A DNA stretch of 33,109 nt from Isosphaeraceae bacterium. Its GTDB lineage: Bacteria > Planctomycetota > Planctomycetia > Isosphaerales > Isosphaeraceae. The stretch spans positions 1-33,109 of the forward strand of contig JAJPJC010000358.1 in assembly GCA_021324445.1 (NCBI GenBank), in the 5' to 3' direction. The notes under the pieces were generated by a model. The model ran no database searches. It was not told the origin of the DNA and saw only the letters and a list, made by a program, of their open reading frames with translations. Made by a program: the position numbers and the translations under genes. Of this stretch, positions 6,946-14,284 are shown one piece after another. Within the stretch, counting starts at the first letter, position 1, and the number at the start of each line of letters is the position of its first letter.

Positions 6946-7635
6946 ATGTCCGAGCGCATCACGACGATCAGTCCGCCGCGAGAATTGGTCGAGGGCCAGC
7001 GGCTCGACCAGCCGACGTTCCACGCGCTTTACGAGGCGATGCCGCCCGGTACCCGTGCCGAGTTGATCAACGGAGTGGTGCTCTTGCCCAGTCCTGTCGG
7101 ACCCTCACATGGTCGTGCCCATGTCCCCACCCTGGTGTGGCTCAGCTACTACCAGGAGAATACGCCGGGCGTCGAAGCCCTGGACAACACCTCGACAGCG
7201 CTGAGTCTCAAGAGCGAGCCTCAGCCCGACGCCCTGCTGCGCATCCTGCCGGAATATGGAGGCCGGACACGGACCGACCGGAGGTTCGTGGAGGGTGTCC
7301 CCGAACTGCTCGTCGAGGTGGCCCATGCGTCCCGGTACACCGACCTCGGCCCGAAGTTCGACGAGTATGAGCGTGCCGGCGTCCTCGAATACGTGGTGAG
7401 GTCGATCGAGCCCGACGAGGTCCTCTGGTTCGTCCTGCGGAAGGGACGCTTCATCGACCTGGAGCCGGGCCCGGATGGGATCTACCGCTCGGAGGTCTTT
7501 CCCGGCCTGTGGCTCGATCCCCAGGCTCTGCTGGCGGGGGATACACGGCGACTCCGGGCTGTGCTGGATCTCGGCTGTGCCACGCCCGAGCACGCCGCTT
7601 TCGTGGCCCGATTGGCGGCGGCTCGCAAGCCGTAG
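6946..7635 (+). CDS. Uma2 family protein (PD-(D/E)XK nuclease-like fold)
   Basis: A 229-residue member of the Uma2 (DUF820) family, a group with a restriction-endonuclease-like fold that is expanded in planctomycetes and cyanobacteria and whose biological role is unsettled. The conserved pieces are visible: QPDALLRI (Asp of the first acidic motif), VPELLVEVAHASRYTD (Glu motif), then KFDEYERAGVLEYVV, the usual Lys-plus-helix segment. Here the common EVLSPS is changed to EVAHAS. A strong ribosome binding site, GAGGAGGTG (6929-6937), lies 8 bases upstream of the ATG. The C-terminal 40 residues extend beyond the core fold. It faces the kinase operon convergently and has no same-strand partner. 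Confidence 0.85.
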   Translation: MSERITTISPPRELVEGQRLDQPTFHALYEAMPPGTRAELINGVVLLPSPVGPSHGRAHVPTLVWLSYYQENTPGVEALDNTSTALSLKSEPQPDALLRILPEYGGRTRTDRRFVEGVPELLVEVAHASRYTDLGPKFDEYERAGVLEYVVRSIEPDEVLWFVLRKGRFIDLEPGPDGIYRSEVFPGLWLDPQALLAGDTRRLRAVLDLGCATPEHAAFVARLAAARKP

Positions 7636-7663
7636 GGCCGTGGGACCGGCTGGGCAGGAGTGC

Positions 7664-10600
7664 CTACTTCCCCAGCAGGCCGGCGGCCTCGGCGCGGAGC
7701 CGCTCGGCGGCCTCGTCCCAGGGCATCGTCCGTAGCCATCGCTCGGTCTGTTCGAAGCAGGCTCGGGCCTGGTCGGGGTGCTCGAGCCGGTGGTGGGTCA
7801 TTGCCAGAAAGAAGCCGTAGAAGGCGAGGGAGCCGCCGTTGAGGTCGGCCGCGCGCTCGAGGGCATCGAGAGCCTCGGTCCAGTCGCCGGACCGGTACAG
7901 GGCGGCGCCGAGAGTCGCCCAGGAGATCCAGACCTGCGGCGCGCGATCGACGAGCGTCCGCGCGATCCGGAGGGCCTCGCCCGGGTCGCGGAGCTCGATG
8001 ACGGGGCAGGTCGTGAGGAACCAGGCCAGGTGATAGGGTGCCGCAGGATCGCCGGAACCGGGTCGGGCTGCGTCGCGGAGCAGGTCGCGCGCGCGCCGGG
8101 CATAGGACTCCGCCGCCGCCGCGCGGCCGTCGCGGTCCAGCGCCGGATCGCGGGCGGCCAGGGCGGCGCAACCCGTCAAGTGGATGGCGGCCAGCACCGG
8201 CGTGGCGGCGCGACGGTCGACCGGCGCCTCGCGGAGCAAGTCCTCGGCCACGGCCGCAGCCGCGGCATGCGCGCCCAGACGGATCAAGACCCCAGCCAGA
8301 GTCTGGCGTTGATCCCACAGTGCCAGGCGGCCGGCCGGATCGTCAGGGTTGGCCCGCAGGGCGTCCTGCTGGTGCCCAATGGCCTGCTGGAGTCGTTCGC
8401 GGGCTTCGGCGCAGTCCCCACGCTTGGCCAGGAGTTTGGCCAGGTGCGCCTGGGCCAGCGCCAGCTCGGTCCCGTCGCCGGCGCGGCCGGCCCGGGCCGC
8501 GGCCATCGCCGCGCGGGCCTCCACCGCGCGGCGCAGCAGGGACTCGGCCTCCTCCGCCTGGCCGGTCTCGCCCAGCAAGTTGCCCAGGTTGCGGAGCGTG
8601 AACGCCAGCTCGTGGCGGAACTGGGTGACGCCCGGCGCGTCGGCCGCGAGTCGCTCGTACAACACCAGGGCGCGGCGGAAGGCCCGCTCCGCCTCGGGAA
8701 TGCCGCCGGGCTCGGTCGACAGCAGCACGCCGAGGTTCACCAGGGTCCCGGCCAGCTCGCGACGGTACAGCGGCATGTCCGGGTCGCTGGCGACCAGTGC
8801 CTCGTACAGCTCGGCGGCTCGCCGGTACGACTGCCGCGCCTCGTCGGGCCGGCCGGTCTGGCTCAGGACGATCGCCAGGTCGGCATACGTCCCCGCTTGC
8901 CTGAGGCGGCGCGGCTCGCCCAGCGCCTGGTTCCGTTCCAGCGCCTTGCGATAGGCGGCCTCGGCCTCGGGGAGGCGGCCGGCCAGGCGGAGCATCGTGC
9001 CCAGCCGTTGATAGCCTGAGACCATCACGAGACGACTCGAGGGCGAGTCCCGCGCCTGATCCACGAGGGCCTGGGTCAGCTCCACGGCGCGGCGCAGGGC
9101 GGGGCGAGCCTCATCCCCGCGGCCGGTCTCCAGGAGCAATTCACCAAGTCCGCCGTAGCTGCGGCCCAGCGGCTCCAGGACGCCAGGGCGGCCGCCGATG
9201 GCCTCCAGGACGTGGATGGCGCGGCGGTAGGCATCCTCCGCTGCGGCGGGCTCACCGAGCCGGCGCTGGATCTCGCCCACCCGCAGCGATGCCACTCCGG
9301 CCTCGGCACGGACGGCCGGGTCGGCGTCGTCCTCGAGCGCGAAGGCCCGGTAATATGCCAGGGCCTTGAGCAGGAACTCGCGCTGGAGCGGCTGCAAGCC
9401 CGGCTGCCGGTCGAGCCATTCCTCGGCGACTTGGGTGTACATCTCATCGACGGCGCGGCGGGCCTCGGCTCGCGAGCGCAAGACCTCGGCGTGCTGCCTG
9501 CGGATCTCGGCCTGCTTGGCCAGGACGACCACGATGCCCGCGCCCAGGCCGAGGACCATCACGGCCAGGAGCGAAGCGGCGGTCAGGACGGCCGCCATGT
9601 GCCGGCGGGCCCACCGGGCGGCGCGCTCCGGCAGGCTGGGCCGCCGCGCCCGGATCGGCTGGTCGTCGAGGAAGCGGCGGAGATCGTCGGCCAGCTCCTG
9701 CGCCGTGGTGTAACGGCCCGCCGGGTCCTTGGCCATCGCCTTGCGGACGATCGTCTCCAGGTCGGCCGGCACCGCCGCGTTGAGCGCGCCCGGCCGCCGC
9801 GGCTCGTCCTGGGCGATCCGCCGGAGGAGCGCCTGCCGGTCGGAATCCGCGAACGCCGGCTGGAGGGTGATCAGCTCGTAGAAGGTCGCGCCCAGCGAGT
9901 ACACGTCGCTCCGCTGGTCGACCACGGCGCGGTTGGCCAGCGCCTGCTCGGGACTCATGTACCGCAAGGTGCCCAGCAGGTCGCCGGTCGCCGTCAAGCT
10001 GGCCTCGCCCTGGAACCGGGCCAGGCCGAAGTCGGTGATCCACAAGTGGCCGCGGCCGTCGACGATCAGGTTCGAGGGCTTGATGTCGCGGTGGAGCACC
10101 CCCTGCTGGTGGGCGTGCTCCAGGGCCTCGGCCGCCTGGAGGCCCAGCCGGGCGACATCGCGGAAGAAGGCGCGCGAGCGCGGCGATGTCGTCGAGAGGG
10201 ACCAGGCCGGAGGCGGGACGCCGCTGGCCGGAGTGGGCCGAGGATCCTCGGCGACGTCGCCCGGCGGCCGGCCATCGGGTGGCTCCGTCACCGTCGGCGC
10301 GGTCCTCGGTCCGTCCGCGGGACCATCCCGCCGGCGGAGGTCGGCGATCAGCTCGGCGAGGTTGGACCCGTCGATGAGCTGCATCGCGTAATAATGAACT
10401 CCACGCTGGCAGCCCACCGAGTAGATGGGGACGATGTGGGCGTGGTGCAGTTGGCTGGCGGCCTGGGCCTCGACGCGGAACCGGGCGATCTGCCGCGGAT
10501 CGATCGCGGCGGCGAAAGGGAGGACCTTCAGCGCCACCCGGCGGCCCAGCGAGCGCTGCTCGGCCTCGTAGACAATTCCCATGCCGCCGCGGCCCAGCTC

Positions 10601-10924
10601 ACGGAGGATGCGGAAGTCGCCCAGCCGGGGACCCGTGCCCGCGCCGTCGTCGTCCTCCTCCTCGGCCGCGGACCCGGCCCGGGGCGGCTCCGGCGCGAGG
10701 GCCAGCGCCTCGGCCGCCGCCTCGACCAGGTGCAGGCCCTTGAGGCAGGCGCGGAGCCGATCGGCGATCGCCGGGTGCCGGCTGACCCAGTCCTCCGGAT
10801 CGACCGGCCGGCCCGCCTCGACCTCGGCCAGGTAGGCGTCGAGGACCTGGGCCAGCTCGTCTTCGTGCTCACCCTCGCTGGACCCGGTTCGGTGGATGGG
10901 GGGCGTCGGCCCTTCGGGGATCAT
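7664..10924 (-). CDS. Membrane Ser/Thr protein kinase with TPR-like repeats
   Basis: A 1086-residue Hanks-type kinase. Residues 1-100 form an N-terminal region with a short helical stretch (VDPEDWVSRHPAIADRLRAC) common in planctomycete kinases. The kinase domain covers about 103-420: glycine loop GRGGMGIVYE (111-120), ATP-binding Lys at about 133 (VALKVL), catalytic HRDIKPSN (278-285), DFG (298-300) and the APE equivalent SPEQA. An insertion of about 50 low-complexity residues (200-250) interrupts the N-lobe/C-lobe junction. One membrane helix lies at about 443-469. The rest is outside and contains many TPR-like helical pairs (for example RRLGEPAAAEDAYRRAI and YRKALERNQALGE), likely a sensor or docking domain. 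Its ATG overlaps the stop of the sigma factor gene (ATGA, 10921-10924), implying translational coupling and a shared signalling role. Confidence 0.95.
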   Translation of the reverse strand: MIPEGPTPPIHRTGSSEGEHEDELAQVLDAYLAEVEAGRPVDPEDWVSRHPAIADRLRACLKGLHLVEAAAEALALAPEPPRAGSAAEEEDDDGAGTGPRLGDFRILRELGRGGMGIVYEAEQRSLGRRVALKVLPFAAAIDPRQIARFRVEAQAASQLHHAHIVPIYSVGCQRGVHYYAMQLIDGSNLAELIADLRRRDGPADGPRTAPTVTEPPDGRPPGDVAEDPRPTPASGVPPPAWSLSTTSPRSRAFFRDVARLGLQAAEALEHAHQQGVLHRDIKPSNLIVDGRGHLWITDFGLARFQGEASLTATGDLLGTLRYMSPEQALANRAVVDQRSDVYSLGATFYELITLQPAFADSDRQALLRRIAQDEPRRPGALNAAVPADLETIVRKAMAKDPAGRYTTAQELADDLRRFLDDQPIRARRPSLPERAARWARRHMAAVLTAASLLAVMVLGLGAGIVVVLAKQAEIRRQHAEVLRSRAEARRAVDEMYTQVAEEWLDRQPGLQPLQREFLLKALAYYRAFALEDDADPAVRAEAGVASLRVGEIQRRLGEPAAAEDAYRRAIHVLEAIGGRPGVLEPLGRSYGGLGELLLETGRGDEARPALRRAVELTQALVDQARDSPSSRLVMVSGYQRLGTMLRLAGRLPEAEAAYRKALERNQALGEPRRLRQAGTYADLAIVLSQTGRPDEARQSYRRAAELYEALVASDPDMPLYRRELAGTLVNLGVLLSTEPGGIPEAERAFRRALVLYERLAADAPGVTQFRHELAFTLRNLGNLLGETGQAEEAESLLRRAVEARAAMAAARAGRAGDGTELALAQAHLAKLLAKRGDCAEARERLQQAIGHQQDALRANPDDPAGRLALWDQRQTLAGVLIRLGAHAAAAAVAEDLLREAPVDRRAATPVLAAIHLTGCAALAARDPALDRDGRAAAAESYARRARDLLRDAARPGSGDPAAPYHLAWFLTTCPVIELRDPGEALRIARTLVDRAPQVWISWATLGAALYRSGDWTEALDALERAADLNGGSLAFYGFFLAMTHHRLEHPDQARACFEQTERWLRTMPWDEAAERLRAEAAGLLGK

Positions 10925-11532
10925 GCCAGACCCTCCAGGGCCTTGCTGAGCCGTTCCAGCGCCCGGGTCCAGAGCATGCGGACCGCGCCGGCGGAGCGGC
11001 CCATCCGGGCGGCCACCTCCTCGAAGCGGAGCCGCTCGATGTTCCGCAGGATGATCACCTCGCGGTAATCGGGCGGCAGGCCGGCCAGGGCGTCGGCCAG
11101 CAGGACGGCCTGCTCCCGCTGCGACGCCGCGGCGCTGGGGGAGGCGATCACGGCCGCCAGCGCGTGCTGCATCCGCGCGCTCGACCGATCCAGGATCGCC
11201 TCCAGCGAGACCTGGCGGCGGTGGTCGCGCAGGCCGGCCTTCTGCCGCCGCGCCTGGTCGGCCAGGTTCCGCGCCAGGATCCGACGCAGCCAGGCCAGCA
11301 GCTCCCGTTCGGTCGACCCCGCGAACCGGGAGAAGTCGCGATGCGCCTCCAGGAAGGTCTCCTGCACCAGGTCCGAGGGATCCAGCCGGAGCCGGAGCGT
11401 CGTGCCGATCAGGGTCCGGGCCAGCAGCCGGGCGTAGTTGCGGTACCGGGACAGCAGTTGGCCGAACGACTCGAGGTCGCCGGCCCGCGCCCGCTCCAGC
11501 AGCTCCTCCGGCGTCCGGCTCGCCTGCGACAT
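10921..11532 (-). CDS. ECF-type RNA polymerase sigma factor
   Basis: About 203 residues from the preferred start at 11532 (MSQASRTPEELLERARAGD); an open frame extends 27 codons further upstream without protein-like sequence. Region 2 is seen in LDPSDLVQETFLEAHRDFSR and ELLAWLRRILARNLADQARR; region 4 is LPPDYREVIILRNIERLRFE followed by EVAARMGRSAGAVRMLWTRA, the helix-turn-helix that reads the -35 element. It directs RNA polymerase to a small regulon. The stop overlaps the start of the Ser/Thr kinase by 4 bases. Planctomycete ECF-type sigma factors are often paired with such kinases, so control by phosphorylation rather than by an anti-sigma factor is inferred; no anti-sigma gene is nearby. Confidence 0.92.
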   Translation of the reverse strand: MSQASRTPEELLERARAGDLESFGQLLSRYRNYARLLARTLIGTTLRLRLDPSDLVQETFLEAHRDFSRFAGSTERELLAWLRRILARNLADQARRQKAGLRDHRRQVSLEAILDRSSARMQHALAAVIASPSAAASQREQAVLLADALAGLPPDYREVIILRNIERLRFEEVAARMGRSAGAVRMLWTRALERLSKALEGLA

Positions 11533-11833
11533 GACGGTGATCCCACGGCAGTTGTTCCGGCCGGAAGGTCCGACCGGTTCAGGAACAGGCGAAACGCCCG
11601 GGGCGGTTGTCACGCGCCCCGACGGTCGTCGTGGCCGGCGATCCTGGGTCAGCGAAGACAGGCCAATTGCCCCCTAATGAATCTTCGGCTCTGGCAGCCA
11701 GTAGCACAAGGGACGATCGAGGAATGAGGAACCGCCATTGACTCGAGCCCCTGGCCAACCCAAGATTCGGGTACGAGGATTGCGGCAGACTCGAGAGCGA
11801 CCGCGAACGGACCAGGTGGAGGAGGTCTCAGCC
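11533..11833. other. Divergent intergenic region
   Basis: About 300 bases between the minus-strand sigma factor and the plus-strand metallo-hydrolase. It should hold both promoters, but I cannot point to a clear -35/-10 pair. A frame open from a TTG at 11738 into the hydrolase is probably leader, because the ribosome binding site supports 11834. Confidence 0.4.
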
Positions 11834-12769
11834 ATGGGGCAGCAGCGAACCCGCCGGAGATTCATGAAGGATTGTTCCACCTCGGCCGCCGCACTGGTGG
11901 CCCTCTCGGCGACCGAGCCGGACGTCGGCGCCGCGGCGACGGCGCGGGAGGGCACGCCCTACCTGTGCGTCACCTGCGGGACGCAGTTCGCCGAGTCGGC
12001 GCAACCCCCTGCACACTGCCCGATCTGTGAAGACGAGCGCCAGTACGTCAACCCCGAGGGCCAGAAGTGGACGACGATGGAGCACCTTCGATCGTCGCAC
12101 AAGAATATCATCAAGCAGGAAGAGGCCGGGCTCTACTCGATCAACACCGAGCCGAAGTTCGGCATCGGCCAGCGCGCGTTCCTGATCCAGACGGGGCAAG
12201 GGAACATCCTGTGGGACTGCGTCGCGCTGCTGGACGACGCGACGATCGCGCGAGTCAACGAGCTGGGCGGGATCGCCGAGATCGCGGTCTCGCACCCGCA
12301 TTATTACACCGCCATGGTGGAGTGGAGCCGGACCTTCGGCGGCGCGCCGATCCATCTGCACGAGGCCGAGCGGCCGTGGGTGATGCGGCCAGACCCGTGC
12401 ATCCGCTTCTGGACAGGGCGGGTGCACGAATTGCGCGCGGGCCTGACGCTCGTCAGCACCGGCGGCCACTTCGAGGGCTACCAGGTTCTGCACTGGCCCG
12501 CCGCCGCGGGCGGGAACGGAGCCCTGATGGCCGGCGACCAGCCGCAGATCTGCATGGACCCCAAGCAGGTCACCTTCATGTACAGCTACCCCAACTACAT
12601 CCCGCTGAACGGCAGTCAGATCCGCCACATCCTGGAGTGCCTCGATCCGCTGCCGTATGACCGGATCTATGGTGCGTTCTTCGTCCGCGGCAAGGGGATC
12701 ATCCCCAGCGAGGGCAAGGAGATCGTCCGGCGCTCAGCGGACCGATACCTGCGGGCCATCCAGGGGTGA
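11834..12769 (+). CDS. Tat-exported MBL-fold metallo-hydrolase with N-terminal rubredoxin-like zinc ribbon
   Basis: About 311 residues. The start at 11834 is supported by GGAGGAGG (11818-11825) 8 bases upstream. The N-terminus RTRRRFMKDCSTSAAALVAL is Tat-like (twin Arg plus a hydrophobic segment). Next comes a four-Cys ribbon, CVTCG…HCPIC, of rubredoxin type. The rest resembles a metallo-beta-lactamase fold family: HPHYYTAMVEW for the His motif region, GGHFEGYQVLHW and AGDQPQI for later metal-loop motifs. The canonical HxHxDH is reduced to an H-P-H-Y-Y form, which I recall as typical of a 'hydrolase/glyoxylase' subgroup. Substrate is unknown. It is convergent with the csrA-like gene. An alternative reading is a lipoprotein or Sec substrate, but the Arg-rich n-region favours Tat. 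Confidence 0.85.
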   Translation: MGQQRTRRRFMKDCSTSAAALVALSATEPDVGAAATAREGTPYLCVTCGTQFAESAQPPAHCPICEDERQYVNPEGQKWTTMEHLRSSHKNIIKQEEAGLYSINTEPKFGIGQRAFLIQTGQGNILWDCVALLDDATIARVNELGGIAEIAVSHPHYYTAMVEWSRTFGGAPIHLHEAERPWVMRPDPCIRFWTGRVHELRAGLTLVSTGGHFEGYQVLHWPAAAGGNGALMAGDQPQICMDPKQVTFMYSYPNYIPLNGSQIRHILECLDPLPYDRIYGAFFVRGKGIIPSEGKEIVRRSADRYLRAIQG

Positions 12770-12821
12770 CGGAGCCTTCCGCGCGCCGGCGGTTCGCCGC
12801 AACCGCCGGCGCGCGGCCGGT

Positions 12822-13010
12822 TCACTCGCCCGTCGGCACCTCGTCCTTGGGCCGGTCCGGCGGGACCGGGGGTTCGTCGCAGACGATCGGGACACCGGCC
12901 GGCGCCTCGATCCCGATCTGGACCTCCTCGCCGCAGGTCTCCAGGACCGTGATCCGGATCACCCCCCCGACGACGATCCATTCCTTCGTCTTCCGGCTCA
13001 GGACCAGCAT
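12822..13010 (-). CDS. csrA: Divergent CsrA-like translational regulator
   Basis: A 62-residue protein beginning MLVLSRKTKEWIVVGG and continuing IRITVLE…VQIGIEAPAGVPI, an unmistakable CsrA fold; CsrA dimers bind GGA motifs in mRNA leaders and block translation. A good ribosome binding site (GGAGG on the minus strand, 13017-13021) lies 6 bases upstream of the ATG. Canonical CsrA has His-Arg-Glu-Glu at 43-46, with Arg44 central to RNA contact; here these positions read Val-Cys-Asp-Glu, followed by a proline-rich tail. Leu4 is kept. RNA binding may therefore be altered or lost. It lies between the convergent hydrolase and an unknown minus-strand gene 98 bases upstream, with which it may share a transcript. 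Confidence 0.88.
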   Translation of the reverse strand: MLVLSRKTKEWIVVGGVIRITVLETCGEEVQIGIEAPAGVPIVCDEPPVPPDRPKDEVPTGE

Positions 13011-13108
13011 CAGGGACCTCCGCGCAGGCTCGAGTTGGCCGGGAACGGGTTGGCCACGATCAATCCGCGGTCTTGTGCGGGCGGGCAAATCCGCGCCTCC
13101 CGTGCGGT

Positions 13109-13765
13109 CTATCCTCCGGGATCCGTGTCGAACATCCACGACTGGGATGTCCCGCCGCCATCGCCGGCAGGGATGCCGGCCGGGAAGGCCAGGCTCGCCG
13201 ACCCATCGACACCGCACTCGCTCTCGACGATCAGGCTCCGGTGGGGAAGGCCAACGCGCGGTCGCACGGGTCGGTCCGAGCACCGCCGATCCGGGACCAG
13301 GCCCTCCAGCACGGCACGGACCGCCGGCCGGCCGCCGGCTGCGGCCAGCTCGCCGAGGCGACTCAGCACGGCGCGGAGCGGTTCGGCATCGACCCCGGAG
13401 AACCCGGCGTGTCCCAGGACCAGGTTGAGCGATCGACGGCGGCCTGACAGCCCCACGATCAGCACCAGGTGCTGGGCGACGTCCAGGGGGCCCTCCTGGG
13501 CAACGATGCGGGGCACCCGCCACGGGAAGCCGGCCGCGCGCAGCAGACGGACCAGCCGGGCCACGTCCTGCTCCGTGACCAGGGACTGGGTGATCCACGG
13601 CGGGGGGCAGCCGGAGTCGTCGCGACACATGATCAGTAAACGAGGCATGGGCACAAGGGGGTCGTTGGTCTCGGCTCGGAGGTGGCCAAAGAGGACCACA
13701 CGGCTGACGCTGGCGGCGTCGCCCTCGAAGACCGAGAACCGAAGGTCCAGATCGGATCGTTCCAT
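13109..13765 (-). CDS. Hypothetical protein upstream of csrA
   Basis: About 218 residues from the ATG at 13765 (MERSDLDLRFSVFEGDAASV); the frame stays open a little further upstream without protein-like content. It has no signal peptide or membrane segment. The sequence alternates strand-like and helical stretches (SRVVLFGHLRAE, RLLIMCRDD, QHLVLIVGLSGRRRSLNLVL) and could be an alpha/beta domain. The stretch ESECGVDGSASLAFPAG near the end looks loop-rich. I recognise no family. It is the likely first gene of a minus-strand unit with the csrA-like gene, 98 bases apart, and an intrinsic terminator lies in its upstream region. Confidence 0.6.
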   Translation of the reverse strand: MERSDLDLRFSVFEGDAASVSRVVLFGHLRAETNDPLVPMPRLLIMCRDDSGCPPPWITQSLVTEQDVARLVRLLRAAGFPWRVPRIVAQEGPLDVAQHLVLIVGLSGRRRSLNLVLGHAGFSGVDAEPLRAVLSRLGELAAAGGRPAVRAVLEGLVPDRRCSDRPVRPRVGLPHRSLIVESECGVDGSASLAFPAGIPAGDGGGTSQSWMFDTDPGG

Positions 13766-14284
13766 GGTGTCAGTCCTTTGTCGTTCAGTTCGGACCATCC
13801 GTCCCGCAGGGAGATCGTCCCGACGAGGGACCACTCCGCACCGGACGAATCAGAGTGTGCCCTCGCCGCCTGGGGGTCTCAACCAGTACAGGCCCCCGTC
13901 CTCCCGGCCGTCGGCGGTCGCGGGGGACCGGCCCGGCGAGTTCGATTCGAAAAAAGAGCCCCTTGCCGGGCCGGAGGGGCTCGGAGGGGCATCATGGCCG
14001 AATCGAATCCAGTGGTTTGTCGTCCCGTTCGGGCTGATCCGGGCGCACCCTCATCGACCGGGAGATTCCCGGGGGCGCCGTGGCCGGATCCGATCGGGCT
14101 GCCATCGTGGGCAGTCTGCTTTGCCTCCAGTGGTGAGATTAATGGCGTCTGGAAGACAAAGTCAAGTCTATTCTGAACCGGTTTCGACCCTTTTCCGCCC
14201 GGCTCGGCCGCCCTACGATAAGGACGACGTCGCGGTGTGGCACCCTCGAGTGCATCCGAAGACTCATTCTTATCGCAGTTTCCA
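13766..14284. other. Divergent intergenic region of about 520 bases
   Basis: It separates the minus-strand hypothetical gene from the plus-strand histidine kinase. Besides the minus-strand terminator at 13950-13982 I see no gene. Frames open on both strands here have arbitrary composition. The stretch 14150-14180 is relatively AT-rich and could hold the kinase promoter, but no clear pair of hexamers stands out. Confidence 0.45.
13950..13982 (-). terminator. Rho-independent terminator upstream of the 13765 gene (possible attenuator)
   Basis: On the minus strand GAGCCCCT (13982-13975) pairs perfectly with AGGGGCTC (13963-13956) across an 11-base loop and is followed at once by six T residues (13955-13950), a textbook structure. 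No minus-strand gene is evident to its right before the plus-strand kinase, so it would act on a leader transcript about 185 bases ahead of the start codon at 13765. Confidence 0.65.

Noticed and set aside
9212..11068. A 618-codon plus-strand open frame
   Set aside because: It is antisense to the kinase, whose motifs are unmistakable.
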